DNA of 22,175 nucleotides from Candidatus Yonathbacteria bacterium CG17_big_fil_post_rev_8_21_14_2_50_43_9 (lineage in GTDB: Bacteria > Patescibacteriota > Minisyncoccia > Phycocordibacterales > UBA1550): contig PCUO01000005.1 of NCBI GenBank assembly GCA_002771015.1, forward strand, positions 180 through 22,354, written 5' to 3'. This document shows positions 7,216 through 13,726 of the stretch, one piece after another. Below the pieces are notes generated by a model. It was not told where the DNA came from. It was given only the letters and a program-made list of their open reading frames with translations, and did not search any database. A program made the translations under genes and the position numbers. Within the stretch, counting starts at the first letter, position 1. Every line of letters begins with the position of its first letter.

Positions 7216-7326
7216 TCTACGTCATATTACACCACACAATTCCTGAAACAATGGTGGCTGTCCCCATTTCGTCTACGTCATATTACACCACACAATTCCT
7301 GAAACAATGGTGGCTGTCCCCATTTC
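7216..7326. repeat. Two tandem copies of a 56-bp unit
   Basis: The unit begins TCTACGTCATATTACACC and ends GGTGGCTGTCCCCATTTC. Copy 1 covers 7216-7271 and copy 2 covers 7272-7326, with identity complete over the shared 55 bp. No gene spans it. It fills the spacer after the secreted protein gene at 7364-8005. Confidence 0.9.
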
Positions 7327-7363
7327 CCCGTCATTTCGTCCGTCAGAACTCTCTACGTATCAA

Positions 7364-8005
7364 TTAATAACAGCCGGTTTCTGTAATAACAGCAGTTGCG
7401 CTGGCGTATTCATTATCCTGACACCACTCGTTTTTATCCCATGTTTGGCATACTACAGTTTCCTTTGTTGTGTTTGAAAATATATGACTACCAGAAGAGC
7501 ATACACGATATTCACTCTTGCACTTACCTCTTATGTCACCATTTACGGTATTTAATTCATAATTCACATTTGTGTTGCTTGTTGTTGACCAATTACCATA
7601 TTTCGCCCAGCCAACTGGACAGGACGCACTAGCAAATTTACACAATTTATTTCCTCCTCCGATATCAACTGAGGATCCACCGAGTCCAGAACACTGGGAA
7701 ACAGTATGTTGTCCATTAACAAGATTGACAGGGTATAACTCTGATGCCCATTTCCCGATGGATGTAATATACACGTCATTAATGGTTGCACTACCAGAAA
7801 CTATTATGGAATTAGTTCCAAGGTTTGCTACGGTAAGATTCCCATACTTTGTTTGCAAACCAGCACCCGTATTTATAGGCGCGGAAACATTTCCAGTAGG
7901 TGGAGTTGCCGTTGGAGCCGTCCATGCAAAAGCATAACTGAGTCCAAAAGAAATGACGACAGCGAGAACAGAAACTTTTAGAGCATCGAATAATTGTGTT
8001 TTCAT
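7364..8005 (-). CDS. Secreted cysteine-rich surface protein, 213 aa
   Basis: Residues 1-27 form a signal peptide (LKVSVLAVVISFGLSYAFA) with a likely cut before WTAPT. The mature part opens with WTAPTATPPTGNVSAPINTG, a Pro/Thr/Asn-rich start that I have seen in CPR surface proteins (from memory, not searched). A repetitive beta-type stretch follows (YGNLTVANLGTNSIIVSGSA), then a C-terminal half with about nine Cys, probably a disulfide-stabilised extracellular domain. Export would be through Sec, whose secDF genes lie nearby. It follows the 8019-8360 gene by 13 nt and may share its transcript. No SD precedes the ATG; a TTTAAT box lies 6 nt upstream. The exact function is unknown. Confidence 0.75.
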   Translation of the reverse strand: MKTQLFDALKVSVLAVVISFGLSYAFAWTAPTATPPTGNVSAPINTGAGLQTKYGNLTVANLGTNSIIVSGSATINDVYITSIGKWASELYPVNLVNGQHTVSQCSGLGGSSVDIGGGNKLCKFASASCPVGWAKYGNWSTTSNTNVNYELNTVNGDIRGKCKSEYRVCSSGSHIFSNTTKETVVCQTWDKNEWCQDNEYASATAVITETGCY

Positions 8006-8018
8006 AATAATATTAAAA

Positions 8019-8360
8019 TCATTGAGTAGTACTAAGTGGGATTGATTGAATAAGCTTCGCTTGTTCCTCAGCTGTTATGGTAGTTTTCTTAGGGATACTT
8101 TTTACCAATTGGCTTTTCTCTGCTTGAGTCATTGTATCTTTTGGAATTGCCTGTACCATTTCCGCAATCTGTTTTTCTTGCGCTATTTGCGCTTGAGTTT
8201 TGACTGGCAAGGAAGCATTTTCCTCTTGCAATGGTAGTGGGATATCTTTTTGCATAAAAAGATATCCCAGAGCAGATGCTAACCCAACCAAAACAACGAC
8301 CGCCGCGATTATTAAAAACTTCCTCTTGATAGAAACTGGTATTGTGATTTCTGGTTCCAC
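8019..8360 (-). CDS. Single-span membrane protein with a repeated helical tail, 113 aa, GTG start
   Basis: A short charged N-terminus (VEPEITIPVSIKRK) precedes one membrane helix at about residues 15-34 (FLIIAAVVVLVGLASALGYL). The rest is hydrophilic and contains three related segments: QIAEMVQAIPKDTMTQAE, QLVKSIPKKTTITAEEQ and KLIQSIPLSTTQ. These are internal repeats of the form (Q/K)-h-(V/I)-x-(S/A)-I-P. The GTG start is set by a TATACT box 6 nt upstream. Topology is N-in, C-out. The family is unknown. It lies directly upstream of the secreted protein gene, so the two may work together at the surface. Confidence 0.7.
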   Translation of the reverse strand: MEPEITIPVSIKRKFLIIAAVVVLVGLASALGYLFMQKDIPLPLQEENASLPVKTQAQIAQEKQIAEMVQAIPKDTMTQAEKSQLVKSIPKKTTITAEEQAKLIQSIPLSTTQ

Positions 8361-8366
8361 TGTTTA

Positions 8367-8395
8367 AGTATACCCCCACACCTGCTTTTTGTATA
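8367..8395 (-). promoter_or_regulatory. Promoter of a leaderless GTG-start mRNA
   Basis: TATACA (8395-8390), a 17-nt spacer, TATACT (8372-8367), 6 nt to the GTG at 8360. Confidence 0.7.
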
Positions 8396-8423
8396 GTCTA
8401 TATTGTCATTTTTTAGGGCTCGC

Positions 8424-8432
8424 TGTGGATAA
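8424..8432 (-). promoter_or_regulatory. Single DnaA-box-like nonamer
   Basis: TGTGGATAA on the plus strand is the exact complement of TTATCCACA. It stands alone in the 8361-8650 spacer (one imperfect relative, ATATCCACT, lies near 8477), with no dnaA gene nearby. It may be a chance match or a titration or regulatory site. Confidence 0.3.
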
Positions 8433-8534
8433 CTTTAACAAGACCTAGCCATTATGTAAAAGTAGGTGCGGGGGGATATCCACTCAAAGTAAAAACATAT
8501 GTGGGCAAATTTTTTTAGTTCGCGCAATTGTTAC

Positions 8535-8594
8535 ACCCCCGCCCCTACCATCTATTCGTCGTTACAACCACGAATAGATGGTAGGGGCGGGGGT
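8535..8594. repeat. Perfect 25-bp inverted repeat
   Basis: Arms 8535-8559 and 8570-8594 begin and end with ACCCCCGCCCC / GGGGCGGGGGT and enclose a 10-nt loop. It lies 57 nt after the PAP2 stop. No U-run follows on either strand, so it is not a standard intrinsic terminator, though it may protect or end transcripts. Confidence 0.8.
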
Positions 8595-8650
8595 TCTTCT
8601 GTCGGTATCACACCACCCCGTAATCTTCCATAAGCAATTACTATGTATTA

Positions 8651-9178
8651 CTACTTGCCAATCTTCTCAGTCATTGAGACAATGAGTTTGTGAAGCGTGG
8701 TGCCTATTGCGTAGCCGAAGAATAGTCCGCCAAGAATGTCTACTGGCCAGTGGATGCCTGCGGAAACGCGAGCGAGCCCGATAAGGACCGCAGAAATGCC
8801 AAAAAATATTGCGAGCCGCTTGTGATAAAACCAAAGCGACGACGCGAGCGCCATAAAAAATGTCGCGTGGCCAGACGGGAATGCATATCCACTCTCTAAA
8901 ACAAGCGGAGTTATTGCCGAACTCACATCAAACGGGCGAAGCGTGTGGAAAACATCTTTGAAAAAGTGCGCAATGAACCACGCAGAAACTGCGGTAACGC
9001 TCACCACAACAACATCCCTAACCCCTTTTTTAAAATTATCTTTATGTTTAAAAAGATACACAAATAATACGGTGAGTATTATTAGCCCATACCACTCAGC
9101 TGTAAAACTAATCACAGAATCAAGCCATGGGCTTTTGTGCGCAAAACCATAAAGATAATTGAATATTGTTTCATTCAT
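8651..9178 (-). CDS. PAP2-family phosphatase, probably undecaprenyl-diphosphatase-like
   Basis: This integral membrane enzyme should dephosphorylate a lipid phosphate; in this context undecaprenyl diphosphate recycling is likely, which supplies the lipid carrier for wall and polysaccharide synthesis. All three PAP2 signature parts are present in 175 aa: K74-x6-RP (KDVFHTLRP), PSGH at 101-104, and R137-x5-H143-x3-D147 (RVSAGIHWPVD). About five or six membrane helices flank them. The length fits the BcrC/PAP2 group. The start at 9178 has no SD; an out-of-frame ATG lies 7 nt upstream. Its neighbours, the epimerase and sugar transferase, also depend on polyprenyl carriers. The precise substrate cannot be read from the sequence. 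Confidence 0.88.
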   Translation of the reverse strand: MNETIFNYLYGFAHKSPWLDSVISFTAEWYGLIILTVLFVYLFKHKDNFKKGVRDVVVVSVTAVSAWFIAHFFKDVFHTLRPFDVSSAITPLVLESGYAFPSGHATFFMALASSLWFYHKRLAIFFGISAVLIGLARVSAGIHWPVDILGGLFFGYAIGTTLHKLIVSMTEKIGK

Positions 9179-9200
9179 GATTCATGATGTTTAAATTCAT

Positions 9201-9243
9201 AAAGGTTCGGCCTTGGGTTCGGGCCCATAAAGGCCGGACCTTT
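9201..9243 (-). terminator. Hairpin after the epimerase gene
   Basis: AAAGGTTCGGCCTT (9201-9214) / AAGGCCGGACCTTT (9230-9243), 14 pairs including one G-U. It lies 8 nt after the epimerase stop (9251). The 3' T-tract is poor, so termination is inferred from position. Confidence 0.5.
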
Positions 9244-9250
9244 GGGCTCC

Positions 9251-10333
9251 TTACTTATGCGCATCAGTTTCGTACCTGCCTGTATTTTTCACAAACGCTT
9301 CACCAGATTCGTATTTATATTTGAATCCGTATTGCTTGGTGATTTTTGAACCATCTACCGCTATCGGATACGAATACCCTTTCCAACTACCTTTTGATGT
9401 GGGGATACGTCCGCGCGTGATGTGCCAGAACCAAAAAAAAGCGAGTCGCGCCATCCACGGCTGTATCGGAAGAATCCTCTTCCCTACTGCTTTCGCCATA
9501 TCATGGCCGAGCACTGCAGGGCCAGGAGGAGCGGCGTTAAAAACCTCGTAATCGCCCTTCAAATTATTAAATGAGAAAAGCCCCACCATATCAGTAATGT
9601 CGTCCTCGTGTGTATATTGGCGAAGCCATTTTGGCGTTACGGGGACCCAAGAGACCATAAGCGATACCATGTCATAAACAAATGACTTCTGACCTTTTAG
9701 CGAGCCAGAAAGCGCAGACTGAAGCCCGAAGCGAATACGCGCATAGCGACCGCGAGGACCAGTGATTGCTGCAGGGCGGATAATGAACACCTGCAGTCCA
9801 ACATTGGCTTTCTCCTTTGCTGTCTTGTATGTATTTAGGAGATTCTCTTCAACAATACGCTTTTCCTCAGCGTACAAATAGTCGGTCTTTCTAAATGGTT
9901 CCGCTTCTGTAAAAAAGTGATTTATAGTGTTGTCAGGATACGAGCCGTATGAAGCTACCGTAGAAAAGTACACGAGCTTTTTTACGCTCGGCATTGAAAA
10001 TGCAAAATCAAAAATTGCTTGCGAGCCGTCTACATTCCACTTCCACTGCTTTTCTTTGTCGCCGTACATTTCGCGAATCTGCCATGCAGTGTGCACTACA
10101 ATATCGGGGTTTTTAGCGCGCGCTTTTTCTTGCCATGTGCCGTCAGATGTGTTTGCGGTTATGTATGTGATTTTTGGATTGGTAAGAAAAATTTCTGGCT
10201 CCTCTTCCTTGTCCAAGCAAATAATTTCCTTTACATCTGGGCGCTTTGAAAACTGCTCCGCGAGCATTGCGCCGACATACCCCGCCCCACCGGTAATGAA
10301 AAGTACGAGTCCTGTTTTTGTGTCTGTGATCAT
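9251..10333 (-). CDS. NAD-dependent epimerase/dehydratase (extended SDR), 360 aa
   Basis: A cytosolic Rossmann-fold enzyme. Its N-terminus LVLFITGGAGYVGAMLAEQF holds the G-x-x-G-x-x-G nucleotide-binding loop (residues 15-21), and an acidic residue after the second strand (ICLDKEEE) suggests NAD rather than NADP. The catalytic set is visible as YFSTVASYGSYP (Ser/Thr) and Y-x-x-x-K in YLYAEEK near residue 150. Members act on nucleotide sugars or on sterol-like substrates; a later HDMAKAVGK segment and the C-terminal half vary with substrate and do not identify it. The location between a PAP2 phosphatase and a sugar-phosphate transferase favours nucleotide-sugar modification for surface polysaccharide. 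A TATAGT box lies 9 nt before the ATG; there is no SD. Confidence 0.85.
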   Translation of the reverse strand: MITDTKTGLVLFITGGAGYVGAMLAEQFSKRPDVKEIICLDKEEEPEIFLTNPKITYITANTSDGTWQEKARAKNPDIVVHTAWQIREMYGDKEKQWKWNVDGSQAIFDFAFSMPSVKKLVYFSTVASYGSYPDNTINHFFTEAEPFRKTDYLYAEEKRIVEENLLNTYKTAKEKANVGLQVFIIRPAAITGPRGRYARIRFGLQSALSGSLKGQKSFVYDMVSLMVSWVPVTPKWLRQYTHEDDITDMVGLFSFNNLKGDYEVFNAAPPGPAVLGHDMAKAVGKRILPIQPWMARLAFFWFWHITRGRIPTSKGSWKGYSYPIAVDGSKITKQYGFKYKYESGEAFVKNTGRYETDAHK

Positions 10334-10390
10334 ATTTGCTCTACTATATCATAAAATATCCAAGAACAACCCTAATATTCAACCATGGCT

Positions 10391-10510
10391 GAATCCCAAC
10401 TTTGGCGAGGGATGCCTCTTGTGCGGGGACTTGCGAGCGTGACGACGCGAGCACGAGGAATTTTCTAGCAAGAAAAACCCGTACCCCGCACAAGACAGCT
10501 CCCGAGCAGT
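10391..10510 (-). repeat. Repeat family C, copy 1: palindromic intergenic element
   Basis: Plus-strand CAACTTTGGCGAGGG...CTCTTGTGCGGGG at one end and CCGTACCCCGCACAAGAC...CCCGAGC at the other. The inner arms CTTGTGCGGGG / CCCCGCACAAG are exact complements. Its relative at 15433-15576 shares both ends and TTTCTAG in the middle. It abuts the stop of the sugar transferase gene (10511) and fills the spacer before the epimerase gene. It may be a structured 3'-end RNA or a MITE-like repeat. Confidence 0.7.
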
Positions 10511-11851
10511 TTATTTCCCCGTTCGCGAAAGAAGTGTCTTCATAGTCTTGAGCGCAATTGTGAGGTCAAGGATGAATGAACGGTTTTTTAGATAATACAA
10601 ATCGTATGCGAGACGCTCTCGTGTTTCTTCCAATGATTGAGGAGCGATATCTTGTTTTATTTGCGCCCAGCCAGAGAGACCCGGCTTGATGAGGTTCCTC
10701 ACTGTATAATATGGAAGTTCGTCTGCTAGCTTTTTGCCCATCGCCACAATATCTGGGCGAGGCCCGATGAGCGACATGTCCCCGCGAATAATATTCCAAA
10801 GTTGTGGGAGTTCGTCTATACGACTCCTGCGCAAAAATTTACCGACACGTGTGATGCGGTCATCACCCTCGGTCACCCACTTCCCCGCGTCGCTACCGCG
10901 CATACTGCGAAATTTCCAGAGTTTAATAATGCGATTCCCCGCGCCGATGCGCTCCTGTGTAATGAAAACCTGACCTCCATCTTCAAATTTGATTGCGACA
11001 AACACAAATGGGTAAAAAATGAGAGACACAATACCAAGAGCGCTCGCTATTGCGACATCCATCATTCGTTTCAATGTGTCATACATTGTGTGCGGTGAGA
11101 ATGAAATATTTTCCAAAAACCAATTGTAGCCAACGAGCGAAAGAGGAACTCTGTCAAAAACTTCTTCATACACTTTGTACATATCCAAAAAACGCACGTT
11201 TGAAAAAATAAGGTTGTAAAGCGACGGTAAAATCGCGTCTGCTTTTTCGTGCTTTAAATCAATGACAACGGATGTTACGCTTTCGCTGTATATTTTTTCA
11301 ACTACCTCCTCTTGAAAAGCGATGCCGTCAAGCTGATTTAAGTTTACCGACGAAACAAACTTGAGATTGTAACGCTCGTTTCCGTTCATTTCTTCTTTGA
11401 GCTCTTGCATTTCTGCTCCAGCGCCTATTAGGATTGCATTTTCACGATGGCGAAAACCAAAATGAGGAACAATAGATACGCGCCAAATAATAATGAGGAG
11501 GAATGATACGACAAGGTAAACCGCAAGAACTATTTTTGGTGTAATACCAAACGACGGAAGCAGATAAAAGAAGACAACAGCGAGAAGCGAGTTCGCAACT
11601 TGAGTGTTTAAAATGAGCGACGGAAGCTTGCCTTTGAAAACAAGAGTGTGTTTTTCATACAATCCTGCTACAAAAAACACAAATATCCATAATACGAAAA
11701 GAAAAGAGAATGGCACCCAGTGTTGAGACAAAAGGGCAGAGGATGGTACAGCCCCATAACGAAGCGCTAGAGCAACCCAAAGCGCTATAAAAAACGCCAT
11801 TAAGTCCCCAGCAAATAATATGATGGGCTCGCGACGATTTAGGATTTTCAT
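10511..11851 (-). CDS. Polyprenyl-phosphate glycosyl-1-phosphate transferase, 446 aa
   Basis: The enzyme starts a surface glycan by moving a sugar phosphate from a nucleotide sugar to undecaprenyl phosphate (WcaJ/WbaP/PssY type). The N-terminal half has four or five membrane helices (about residues 10-125) and a central CoA-binding-like domain (ENAILIGAGAEMQELKEE). The C-terminal catalytic domain begins near residue 255 with KRMMDVAIASALGI and carries KLWKFRSM, TRVGKFLRRSRIDELPQLWN and GDMSLIGPRP, then YTVRNLIKPGLSGWAQI, all diagnostic for this family, including the Asp-Glu pair in RIDELPQ. The length is usual. TTGACT-N17-CAGACT ends 7 nt before the ATG, so the message should be leaderless. 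It likely works with the divergent GT4 glycosyltransferase and the downstream epimerase. Confidence 0.94.
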   Translation of the reverse strand: MKILNRREPIILFAGDLMAFFIALWVALALRYGAVPSSALLSQHWVPFSFLFVLWIFVFFVAGLYEKHTLVFKGKLPSLILNTQVANSLLAVVFFYLLPSFGITPKIVLAVYLVVSFLLIIIWRVSIVPHFGFRHRENAILIGAGAEMQELKEEMNGNERYNLKFVSSVNLNQLDGIAFQEEVVEKIYSESVTSVVIDLKHEKADAILPSLYNLIFSNVRFLDMYKVYEEVFDRVPLSLVGYNWFLENISFSPHTMYDTLKRMMDVAIASALGIVSLIFYPFVFVAIKFEDGGQVFITQERIGAGNRIIKLWKFRSMRGSDAGKWVTEGDDRITRVGKFLRRSRIDELPQLWNIIRGDMSLIGPRPDIVAMGKKLADELPYYTVRNLIKPGLSGWAQIKQDIAPQSLEETRERLAYDLYYLKNRSFILDLTIALKTMKTLLSRTGK

Positions 11852-11858
11852 AGTTGAG

Positions 11859-11887
11859 AGTCTGCCTAAAGTCTAATGTCTAGTCAA
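11859..11887 (-). promoter_or_regulatory. Promoter of the sugar transferase gene
   Basis: TTGACT (11887-11882), a 17-nt spacer, CAGACT (11864-11859), 7 nt to ATG 11851. The -35 lies in the left arm of the repeat at 11883-11988. Confidence 0.6.
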
Positions 11888-11988
11888 AACCTTAAAATTT
11901 CTAGCGAAAAACGAGAAGCTTGAGGAGTCGTATCGAGATCAGTCGACGAGAGATGCGTGTTTTGTAGCAGATATTTTAAGGTTTTGAC
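11883..11988. repeat. Repeat family B, copy 3: stem-loop in a divergent promoter region
   Basis: The arms GTCAAAACCTTAAAATTTCT (11883-11902) and AGATATTTTAAGGTTTTGAC (11969-11988) match over 20 bp with one mismatch. The core (TAGCGAAAA...CGACGAG-GATG...TTTGTAGCAGATATTTT) strongly resembles the 23S insertion at 20909-20994 read on the opposite strand. Each outer end supplies a TTGAC -35 motif facing outward. Confidence 0.7.
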
Positions 11989-12131
11989 AGACAAGCGCCT
12001 GCGTATATGCAGAAGTATTATTCTCAATATGCGCGGTTAGACTTTTGATGACAGGCTCTCGTAAGCCTAGCACAAACAATGATTCGCCTCAATCAGCTGT
12101 CAATTATGTTCAGTGGCTTGAACACAGCCAT

Positions 12132-12185
12132 AAACGTAAACATAGCAATAGAACGCGATCGCGTTCTATTGCTATGTTTACGTTT
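12132..12185. repeat. Perfect 54-bp palindrome without a loop
   Basis: 27-bp arms meet at GCGATCGC (12155-12162). The left arm starts AAACGTAAACATAGCAATAG. No mismatch is present. It lies in the 440-bp divergent spacer between the sugar transferase and GT4 genes, and its last 8 bp are also the start of the next inverted repeat. Confidence 0.95.
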
Positions 12186-12239
12186 CCCCGAAAAGGACCG
12201 TCCTTTTTAGAAAGGACGGTCCTTTTCGGGGAAACGTAA
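12178..12239. repeat. Perfect 29-bp inverted repeat with TTAG loop
   Basis: Arms 12178-12206 and 12211-12239 (TTACGTTTCCCCGAAAAGGA + CCGTCCTTT) are exact complements. It shares TTACGTTT (12178-12185) with the palindrome before it, so both cannot be fully extruded at once on one strand. A small reading frame over this region (12045-12239) is only a by-product of the repeats. Confidence 0.95.
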
Positions 12240-12243
12240 TGAG

Positions 12244-12262
12244 AAAAAGCCGGAGCTTTTTT
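12244..12262. terminator. Short terminator-like hairpin
   Basis: AAAAAGC-CGGA-GCTTTTT followed by a further T. Placed just before the GT4 promoter, it may insulate the gene from transcription entering from the left. Confidence 0.5.
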
Positions 12263-12276
12263 GCACGGAAAGATGT

Positions 12277-12290
12277 TATAATTTTATAAT
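12277..12290 (+). promoter_or_regulatory. Double TATAAT before the GT4 gene
   Basis: TATAAT occurs at 12277-12282 and again at 12285-12290, and the ATG is at 12293. With the first box, transcription would start 2-4 nt before or on the ATG. No SD can fit. The best -35 (TTGCAC, 12261-12266) is spaced 18 nt from the second box, which would place the start just inside the codon, so which box is used is open. Confidence 0.5.
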
Positions 12291-12292
12291 TC

Positions 12293-13429
12293 ATGAAAAA
12301 GAAAATATTATTTGTTATTACCAAGTCCAATTTCGGCGGGGCGCAAAAATATGTTTTTGACCTTGCGACTGGTCTTCCTAAAGATCAATTTGATGTCGCG
12401 GTGGCGCTTGGCGGGTCAGGTATCCTCATTCAAAAACTTCAAGCAGAGAATATTCGTGTCCTCCCTATTTTTTCTCTCGCGCGTGATGTAAATCCGTTGA
12501 GCGACATTACAACATTTTTTGAATTGTGGAGAATGTTTCGCAAGGAGAAGCCGGATGTGGCGCATTTGAACAGCGCGAAAGCTGGAGGAGTGGGCGCTAT
12601 CTCTGCCCATCTCGCGGGTGTGCAGAAAATAATTTTCACGGCTCACGGTTGGGCGTTTAATGAAGAGCGTCCAACGTGGCAAAAGCTCATTATTAAATTT
12701 TTCTCATGGGTTACGGTGATTCTCTCACACGAAACTATTGCTGTGTCTAATGCGGTTAGAAATAACACAGCTGGATGGCCGTTTGTAGTTAGCAAAATTT
12801 CGGTTATTAAAAATGGAATCAAGGAGCCTAGTTTTCTATTGCGCAATGAGGCTCGTCTCCATCTATTTGCAAAAGCAAATATCCACGTCCCCGAAAATGC
12901 GTTCATCGTTGGCACTATTGCCGAGCTCCACAAAAGCAAGGGTTTAACTTACGCAATTGAAGCATTTACAAAATTGATGCCTGAAAACCCAAATCTTTAT
13001 TATTTCATTCTCGGTGGCGGTGAAGAAAAAGAGCGACTTGAGACACTTGTTGGGCTACACAATCTTCAAGGACGCGTGTTTTTGCTTGGGTTCGTTGATG
13101 ATGCGTCACGATATTTAAAGGCGTTTGATATCTTTCTATTGCCATCAATGACAGAAGGACTTGCGCTTGTTCTGCTTGAAGCAGGTCTTGCTGGACTTCC
13201 AGTGGTAGCTTCTCGTATTGGGGGAATCCCAGAGGTTATTGAGGACAAAAATACAGGGCTTCTTGTGCCTACGCGGGATTCAGATGCAATTGCGTTGGCA
13301 AATCAAAATCTTATGACAGACCGCCCGCTCGCGAAGCGTTTCGGCGAAGCGCTTCGCGAGCGGGTTCTCGCCAAATTCCCTTTGTCGCGAGTTCTCAAAG
13401 ATACAATTTCCCTTTACACAAAAAACTAG
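12293..13429 (+). CDS. Glycosyltransferase family 4 (GT-B fold), 378 aa
   Basis: A cytosolic, membrane-peripheral enzyme that adds a sugar from a nucleotide donor, probably to a polyprenyl-linked surface glycan. The N-terminal acceptor domain starts ILFVITKSNFGGAQKYVFDL, the usual GGA loop of the family. The C-terminal donor domain contains FIVGTIAELHKSKGL, the GGGEEKERLE segment, and the signature MTEGLALVLLEAGLAGLPVV...GGIPEVIED (about 284-316), whose E-x7-E pattern contacts the donor sugar. The length is normal. It is divergent from the sugar-phosphate transferase at 10511-11851, and both probably belong to one polysaccharide pathway. A near-perfect 41-nt palindrome sits within the coding sequence at 13324-13364 without disturbing the protein. 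The sugar specificity is not readable. Confidence 0.93.
   Translation: MKKKILFVITKSNFGGAQKYVFDLATGLPKDQFDVAVALGGSGILIQKLQAENIRVLPIFSLARDVNPLSDITTFFELWRMFRKEKPDVAHLNSAKAGGVGAISAHLAGVQKIIFTAHGWAFNEERPTWQKLIIKFFSWVTVILSHETIAVSNAVRNNTAGWPFVVSKISVIKNGIKEPSFLLRNEARLHLFAKANIHVPENAFIVGTIAELHKSKGLTYAIEAFTKLMPENPNLYYFILGGGEEKERLETLVGLHNLQGRVFLLGFVDDASRYLKAFDIFLLPSMTEGLALVLLEAGLAGLPVVASRIGGIPEVIEDKNTGLLVPTRDSDAIALANQNLMTDRPLAKRFGEALRERVLAKFPLSRVLKDTISLYTKN
13324..13364. repeat. 41-nt palindrome inside the GT4 coding sequence
   Basis: CCCGCTCGCGAAGCG (13324-13338) / CGCTTCGCGAGCGGG (13350-13364), and the 11-nt centre is itself nearly palindromic, leaving one mismatched pair overall. It encodes the plausible helix RPLAKRFGEALRERV. 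Confidence 0.85.
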
Positions 13430-13440
13430 GGTGCTATACT
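13413..13440 (+). promoter_or_regulatory. Promoter of the 13448-14272 gene pair
   Basis: TTTACA (13413-13418), a 16-nt spacer, TATACT (13435-13440), then 7 nt to ATG 13448. It overlaps the end of the GT4 gene, and the mRNA should be leaderless. Confidence 0.75.
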
Positions 13441-13447
13441 TATCCAT

Positions 13448-13720
13448 ATGCAAGGAATAGAATTTGAAGAAGACAAAAACTTTAGCGGAATTAAATCAAA
13501 AGCTATTGAACCGACTGTTGCAAGACAAGGCTTCATAATGAAACTCATGGTAAGGATTGGTTTTGCAGACAATGCTACCGCAAACCTTGTTCTTCTTAGC
13601 TTCGCAGCACTATTGTTTGGTACAGCAATTTTTTTGTATGCAGAAATACTTGTAGAACCGGAAAAAGATTGGTCTCTTGATGCGCGCGCGATACTAGAAG
13701 CCCATGAATATAAACGTTAA
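13448..13720 (+). CDS. Small single-span membrane protein, 90 aa
   Basis: One membrane helix at about residues 46-66 (LVLLSFAALLFGTAIFLYAEI) separates a 40-residue N-terminal part (FEEDKNFSGIKSKAIEP) from an acidic C-terminal tail (EPEKDWSLDARAILEAHEYKR). The start is fixed by a promoter ending 7 nt upstream. The stop lies 6 nt before the pilin-like gene, so the two are probably one transcript, which suggests a role in pilus assembly or a related envelope structure. I recognise no named family. Confidence 0.75.
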   Translation: MQGIEFEEDKNFSGIKSKAIEPTVARQGFIMKLMVRIGFADNATANLVLLSFAALLFGTAIFLYAEILVEPEKDWSLDARAILEAHEYKR

Positions 13721-13726
13721 AATAAC

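Noticed and set aside
7216..7326. CRISPR array
   Set aside because: Two directly adjoining copies without spacers; no cas genes in the window.
8424..8432. Replication origin suggested by a perfect DnaA box
   Set aside because: Only one good box, no cluster, no AT-rich unwinding region with it and no dnaA or dnaN gene nearby.
12045..12239. 64-codon frame upstream of the GT4 gene
   Set aside because: Most of it translates the two palindromes; no promoter or start context supports it.
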